NCBI RefSeq assembly: GCF_040436345.1
Contig: NC_133225.1
Span: forward strand, 19,510,040 to 19,574,039
Direction: 5' to 3'
Source of the DNA: Pagrus major
Taxonomy: Eukaryota > Chordata > Actinopteri > Spariformes > Sparidae
DNA: 64,000 nt
Shown: positions 59,242-64,000 of the stretch, one piece after another
How positions within the stretch are numbered: position 1 is the first letter of the stretch
Layout: each line of letters begins with the position of its first letter
The notes under the pieces: generated by a model
What the model was told of the DNA's origin: nothing
Databases searched by the model: none
What the model saw: the letters and a program-made list of their open reading frames with translations, nothing else
Position numbers and translations under genes: made by a program

Positions 59242-61003
59242 TGTAACCCAGGTCCCATGTAGTTAAAAATAAAGCTAGAGTGGTTAATACTATGAGACTG
59301 GGCCTGGGCTCGTTGTAGGAAAATACAACTTTTTTTAATGTTACTTCTAGAATGTGTACCTTTAATAATGTTTTCTACTTTAATAATAATGACCACCACA
59401 ACTGTACTTTAAATGCAAAAATATTCCTTTCACAGGTATTTATTGACAGGGATAGATAAAATAAAATTCAAATGTAGGCTATTATAAGAAAAATAAATAA
59501 AAGCACAATTCACAGTATGAATAAAGAGATTTTTTCAAATAGACTTCAGTTTCTTTCTTTTGATTTCACACTTTCCTTTAACTTAAAATAAACCCTTTTG
59601 TTAGATACCTTCAAAATAAAATACCTTAAGTACCCTTTTAAATACTTTTGTTACAAACAAAACCCTTTACTTTTCAAAAGAAAACCTTTTGTTTTTATAC
59701 TTGACAATAAATATTAGCCTAATCCCTTTTTCAGAATTTTTAAGTTACCTTCAAACAGTACTCTTTAATTCACGAAAACACAAAACTCAGACATGTACCT
59801 GTGGGCCCACACACATTCATATGAAACACTGAAATGAGATTTAACCCGTTGCAGGCCTGTTTATTGAAGCTTGTGTGCGGTGGGGCCTAAAAACTGTAAT
59901 GGCCGCTTCACTCAAAGCTGAGCACAAAATAAAAAGCACGTGCATGTGTATGTTAGTACTCACGAATCCAAGGTTAGTTAGTAGGGGTAGAAGGGGAATG
60001 GGGAATGAAAGTCTCACGATGATAATGGCAATGGCGGTGGCAATGATGATCCAAACACACACTCGCGGGCAATGGCGTAGCGAAGGAAACACACAGCAGC
60101 AGGACTTGGCACGACACAGCCGAACGCAGAACAGGGCAGAAGAACACACACAGCAGGGCCATCGGCTGGAAAACCCGTCTCTCTCTCCAAACGTCCGTCT
60201 CCTTAAAGCATATTATCCGAATTGAGCCACAACATCAAAAACTATCTCATGGCGAATTAGCATTAGCTTTGCTTTAGCTTCAGAAATATCACAATGCAAA
60301 AGCTACGATATCCAGGCACATTAGCACCAAATGCTACCGCTAGCTAGCACGTCGCTAACCTCGTTACACATTCAGTCTCAGTTCACTATAACAGTTAGAT
60401 ATAGCACAAATACAGGCATACACATTATATTCACCTCTTGCAGGTCACACAGAAGTTTATATCAGGACCACGAGTAGTCGACCTCCACGATAAAACTTAA
60501 TGCTTCCCACACAACACGATGCCTCCTCTCTTTAGCTCTCTGGTCGATAGCTTCTGGTTCTTTCCTCATGCGTGCTCACTACTTCCCACACTAACCTGCG
60601 GCACTAGTCCCGCCCCTTACACAGTGACTTTACTCTGATTGGCTCGTGAGTTTTAACCACCAAAGGTAAAACAGGAATGAAATGATTGACAGGTGACAAA
60701 TAACAGGTTAGGTTACACATATAAACACGGCTTCTTCCTCTCTCTTTTTATCTCGAACCACAGTTATTTTACAGATTTAATGAACTTAAAGACCGTTATA
60801 TGAATTTATCTTTAAACTGTAAATAGTCTTATTTATTAAACTGTACATATTATATTTATGCTTTTAACCAGCACACATTTGAACAGTTTTTTTTACTATT
60901 ATGAACTCTATTTATTTATGAACTTTTTTTAATAAAGCATATTATTATACTGTTAATTATTTTTTATGCTCTGTAACTTATATGATTTTTGTACAGGGCT
61001 ACA
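59242..61003 (-). repeat. 5' LTR (1762 bp)
   Basis: The promoter-bearing LTR in element direction, TGTAGCCC..GGGTTACA. It has 185 bases (60061-60245) that the other LTR lacks. The minus strand has TTTATATG near 60720-60728, which may serve as a TATA-like element. Open frames inside (for example around 59841-60149) have no family and are not called. Confidence 0.93.
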
Positions 61004-61007
61004 TTAG
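61004..61007. repeat. Target-site duplication TTAG, right
   Basis: Directly follows the LTR terminal CA and resumes the hykk intron at TACATCTGTACCAG, matching copy 1. Confidence 0.9.
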
Positions 61008-61412
61008 TACATCTGTACCAGATGACAAAGTGCTACACTATGTGAAATGTTCTTATCTTCAGACAAAACATCTCCAATGTTTTGTGAAATTGTCTTAAAA
61101 GAGACCTGTTTTTTTTTTTCCTTTCCTGCAGTGTTTTATTTATGTTCATATGCATGTAAAATATCTTGAAAGTGAAAAAGGTCAAAGTCTGCACCAACAG
61201 GAGCTCCTCTCTCCCACAGAAAAAATTCTGCTCCTGAAACAACTCAGTAGTCCCGCCTTTAATTCCGTGACTTTGTGACACATTTGTATAATTTATGCCT
61301 AGGCGCGTGTTAGGCACGAAGAAATGATTTAGCACAGCTGATCTGCTGTTGTTGGCACCACTGGGTCAAGTGTGTGTGATCTGACCAATCAGAGGAGACT
61401 GGGTATTTGGGA

Positions 61413-62187
61413 GTCAGGAGCTAAAACAGAGCGTTTCAGACAGAGGAGGAATGCAGTGCTGGACAGTATGGGAAAACTGACATTTTTTTGTGCACTAAAG
61501 CATGTAAATCTATTCTAGTAGTAACCTAAAATAAAATTATTAACCTGAAAATGAATAAATCTTCTTGAAGGAAAGATATTTACCACTACTGGGGCCAGAT
61601 GCATAAAAGTCTATATCTATACTAGACAGATACATGGCTAAAAAAAACGTGTATGCACAAAGACAGAATTATGTATATGCATTATTACTTGTAGGCCTGA
61701 TTCTTATTCATACATCTCCCACACATGTACCTGTAAACCATCATCGTGGTAATATCTCAATCATCATTGTTAAATGTCGGTCATAAATCTGTAGAGCTCA
61801 AACAGACTTGCCATCGCTTCATAGTTCAAGGTCAAGATCAATTACAGGGAAGTAATGGCTCCATTGAAAGATAAAATAAATAAAAAACGTGTTGCGGAGG
61901 TTAAAAGTTAATGAGATTAAAAATGAAATATATTGTTTTACACAGTGTCACAACTTTTTTGGAATTAAGGTTGTATAATAGAGAGCATACTCTTCATTAA
62001 ACATGGAACTGGACTTCTGGCTAACAGCTGGTTACAAAAGCTCAGTTGGTAGAGCGTGCTCATCATTCACAGAGGCTGTGTCCACGCCCAGGATTTGAAG
62101 CCAGCCTGTGGCCCTTTACTGCCCGTCATCCCTCCTCTTTCTCATCCCACTTCCTGTCATCACTCTAAGCTGTCCTGTCTAATAGAG
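61413..62187. other. Segment in hykk copy 2 intron 2 absent from copy 1
   Basis: Copy 1 reads TTTGGGAGCCATTAAAACC at the homologous place. Here TTTGGGAG is followed by about 775 bp before GAGCCATTAAAACC resumes. The GAG at both borders suggests deletion from copy 1 by short homology rather than a single insertion. The segment includes a TIR-transposon end (to 61974, CACAACTTTTTTGGAATTAAGG then TTG) and a SINE (62030-62183). Confidence 0.65.
62030..62183 (+). repeat. tRNA-derived SINE
   Basis: AGCTCAGTTGGTAGAGCGTG is a near-perfect tRNA A box. The B-box region GGATTTGAAGCC is degenerate. The body CCCGTCATCCCTCCTCTTTC..CTTCCTGTCATCACTCT and the end CTGTCCTGTCTAATA are the known layout of a common percomorph SINE. 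Not a functional tRNA gene. Confidence 0.7.
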
Positions 62188-62267
62188 CCATTAAAACCTC
62201 CAACCTATGTCTCGTACTTCTCCTTCCGCTTATTTGTATTATTGTTTTTTTATTTTGTTTTTTTCAG

Positions 62268-62448
62268 CTAGAGCACCCTCATCTTAGTGTGCTGCAGAGA
62301 GAGAAGTACATATGGAGTCTGTCAAGTATTCCCCTCCTGGAAGAATACCTGAATGTGTTAGACGGAGATCCTCTTCAGGAGGTTGTGAAGGCTGTCTTTC
62401 ATCAGTACAAGACCACTGTGGTCCCCAAACGCTCCAATTTCCGCAAGT
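62268..62448 (+). CDS. hykk: Hydroxylysine kinase, copy 2, coding exon 3
   Basis: Residues 150-209 as in copy 1, with F163Y (REKYIWSL). The acceptor and the GTAAGT donor are intact. Confidence 0.87.
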
Positions 62449-62597
62449 GTAAGTGATATTTACTAGATTTATTAGATTTTCTTGTAGATTTTCGTTTTTG
62501 ACACTGCCCTGTATTACATTCATACATATTTAAATACAGGTCAGTACAGACACCTACCTGGTTCCCATGAACAGCATTTTTTTCTTTCTTTTCTAAG

Positions 62598-63040
62598 GCA
62601 TTAACCACGGTGACTTCAGTGATCTCAATATTCTTGTGCAACCCGATGAGACTGACGGCTACAGGATTTCTGGCATCCTTGACTTTGGAAACATGAACAC
62701 TGGCTACTACATCCATGAGCTAGCCATCAACATCATGTACATGATGACGGAGCACCCTGAACCCGTAGAGGTGGGTGGACCTGTCCTGGCGGGCTGGGAA
62801 AGTATCATTCCTCTTAACGAGGCAGAGAAAGATTGTCTCTATGTGCTGGTGCTGTCCCGCTTCTGCCAGTCATTGCTGTTGTCCCGTTACACTGTGAAAC
62901 TGCATCCAGAAAATGCAGAGTATCTGATGATTTCATCCAAGAGGGGCGTCCATACACTCCGCCATCTCTGGGAGCTTGGAAAGGAGAAGGTGGAGAAGGT
63001 ATGGTTTCAGAGTGCTGCCCAGTTCAGTGACTGTAAGTGA
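62598..63040 (+). CDS. hykk: Hydroxylysine kinase, copy 2, coding exon 4 (terminal)
   Basis: Residues 210-356, same stop as copy 1. The catalytic loop reads HGDFSDLN (N217S; catalytic D215 and N220 kept), and the metal-binding motif reads ILDFGNMN (D241N; D238 kept). Both changed positions are conserved between copy 1 and human HYKK. The rest of the exon is identical in protein sequence. Confidence 0.87.
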
Positions 63041-64000
63041 GGAAGATGTGAGGAAAGCTATTCATAAATGTATCAGCACAACAGGGTGACCCATTTGTCA
63101 GGTATTATTTTAAGACCACGAGTTAACAACAATGTATTATGTTTTCAAAGACAAAATAATTCAGACATATTGAAGTAGGAATGCTGCAGTGTGTCTAATA
63201 GGAGATAAGTAAAACACTTAATACAAGAGTAAGTATTGATCTTCCATGGTAACCATAGACCATGTGCTGTAAAAGCTAAAATTAAAAAACTAACTAAAGC
63301 CCCGTTCACATATGAACTCCGGATAGTATTCTGAAAATCACATCAGGACATTCTCACACAGACACAGAAGATTGTCCGTGTCAGACGTCTTTGCACATGT
63401 AGGAAATACTTCTCGGACATTTGTGTATGTGCCAGTAGTATTCACATATACAGCTCCTCCGGGTATATGCACGTGTGAAAGGGGTTTAACAGTGAGAATG
63501 TAAGAAAGCATTGAGGCCAAAGTGCTGTGTAATGAGTAACTCAATAAGTGACTTAATAACTCATAATGAAGAGTCAGTTTCTGGCAAGCATGACTGAACA
63601 TGATGAACATTTAAATAACTTAACCATGCTTAATAAGTTTTGCCCCTGTTATTTCATTACACAAATACACTTTGGTGCAGACTATATCTCTGTCCAGAAT
63701 CCCCCTTGATTAACTTCAGAGAGCATTATATTTACTTCCTGCATGTTATTCTGTCAGAATACTGAGTGTTTAAATCCATGCTGTACGCCATAAAGTGCCT
63801 TCAAAATTTCCTATAAAAATATAAAAATGGATCCATGACATTTCCACTGCTTTCTGCTAACAATCCCACAATGCATAAGCAATCTGTTCTCAGAGGCTAA
63901 TAAGGTCCCCAGAACACTGTTTGAAGACAGAAAGGTGGCGGGGTCCGCCAGAGTTTGATTCTTTTCATCTACCAATGTATACCATTTAATACCATTTCAT
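63041..64000 (+). other. 3' flank of hykk copy 2
   Basis: Homologous to 43891-44813, then jumps at 63966/63967 to sequence matching 45268-45300. It contains the second copy of MITE family C (63295-63489). No further gene before the window ends. Confidence 0.7.
63295..63489. mobile_element. MITE family C, duplicated copy
   Basis: Same element as 44145-44333, with a 7 bp AGGACAT-like addition and a few substitutions relative to it. Confidence 0.6.

Larger units (their letters stand above)
51383..61003 (-). mobile_element. Ty3/gypsy LTR retrotransposon with PNMA-like Gag, full length
   Basis: 9621 bp element on the minus strand. Order in element direction: 5' LTR (61003-59242), primer-binding site (59236-59218), leader, a single gag-pol ORF (59092-52961), polypurine tract (52978-52966) and 3' LTR (52965-51383). 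Both LTRs start TG and end CA and are flanked by TTAG. Gag-PR-RT-RH-IN order places it in Ty3/gypsy (Metaviridae), with no env. The matching LTRs and open ORF point to a very recent insertion. Confidence 0.95.
51324..62267 (+). other. hykk copy 2 intron 2 (10.9 kb, with retrotransposon)
   Basis: The intron is about twenty times longer than in copy 1 (544 bp). It contains the antisense LTR retrotransposon (51383-61003), and then a unique segment (about 61413-62187) with a TIR-transposon end and a tRNA-derived SINE. The acceptor CAG at 62265-62267 with its long T run is preserved. Confidence 0.85.
50031..64000 (+). repeat. Tandem duplication unit 2 (hykk copy 2), expanded by insertions
   Basis: Homologous to the unit starting at 41230. 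It differs by a 41 bp deletion between direct repeats near 50095, the 9.6 kb LTR element (51383-61003), a roughly 775 bp extra segment (about 61413-62187) and a roughly 455 bp gap at 63966/63967. The last 33 bases match 45268-45300, so the unit continues past the window. Confidence 0.75.

Noticed and set aside
59841..60225. Open frames of 102-116 codons inside the 5' LTR
   Set aside because: The LTR is regulatory; the frames have no family and are disrupted by the 185 bp absence in the other LTR.
62038..62110. Possible tRNA gene
   Set aside because: The A box is good but the B box is degenerate, the cloverleaf cannot be completed, and a SINE body follows.
1..64000. CRISPR array, operon or bacterial/phage defence system
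   Set aside because: No spaced direct repeats, no ribosome-binding-site operons; introns and transposons show nuclear vertebrate DNA.

Overview
The window is vertebrate nuclear DNA, most likely from a ray-finned (probably percomorph) fish. It carries intron-containing orthologues of vertebrate genes. It also has a repeat mix typical of teleosts: Tc1, Tol2-like hAT, Penelope, PIF/Harbinger, tRNA-derived SINE and Ty3/gypsy sequences, with many microsatellites. There are no prokaryotic operons, no CRISPR array and no rRNA. The species is not identified.

Layout. Bases 1-6867 are repeat-rich intergenic DNA. Bases 6868-12363 (minus strand) hold a two-coding-exon neuromedin-U receptor gene (nmur1-like, 435 aa). 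Its 4.2 kb intron carries a broken hAT transposase fragment and an 868 bp TIR transposon. Bases 12364-41645 are a long gene desert. It contains fragments of a PIF/Harbinger MADF protein, a Ty3/gypsy integrase, two Penelope-like GIY-YIG elements, a Tol2-like hAT element, other transposon pieces and simple repeats. At 40620-40890 a CpG-rich stretch probably is the promoter and first non-coding exon of the next gene.

Bases 41651-43890 (plus strand) encode hydroxylysine kinase (hykk, 4 coding exons, 356 aa). A tandem duplicate lies at 50400-63040 with the same exon lengths and splice phases. The copies differ at about 14 of 1071 coding bases, roughly 7 replacement and 6 synonymous codon changes. 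Two replacements in copy 2 fall inside the conserved kinase motifs. Detectable homology starts at about 41230 and 50031, so the CpG-rich start of copy 1 is not duplicated.

Intron 2 of the second hykk copy contains an essentially complete Ty3/gypsy LTR retrotransposon in antisense orientation (51383-61003). It has a 4 bp target duplication, two LTRs that look identical apart from one 185-versus-6 bp difference, a 19 nt tRNA-Thr-type primer-binding site, a polypurine tract and one unbroken 2043-codon gag-pol ORF. The ORF starts with a PNMA-like Gag, continues through protease, RT, RNase H and integrase, and ends with an unusual acidic tail. Its stop codon is supplied by the first bases of the 3' LTR. 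The intact ORF and matching LTRs indicate a very recent insertion.
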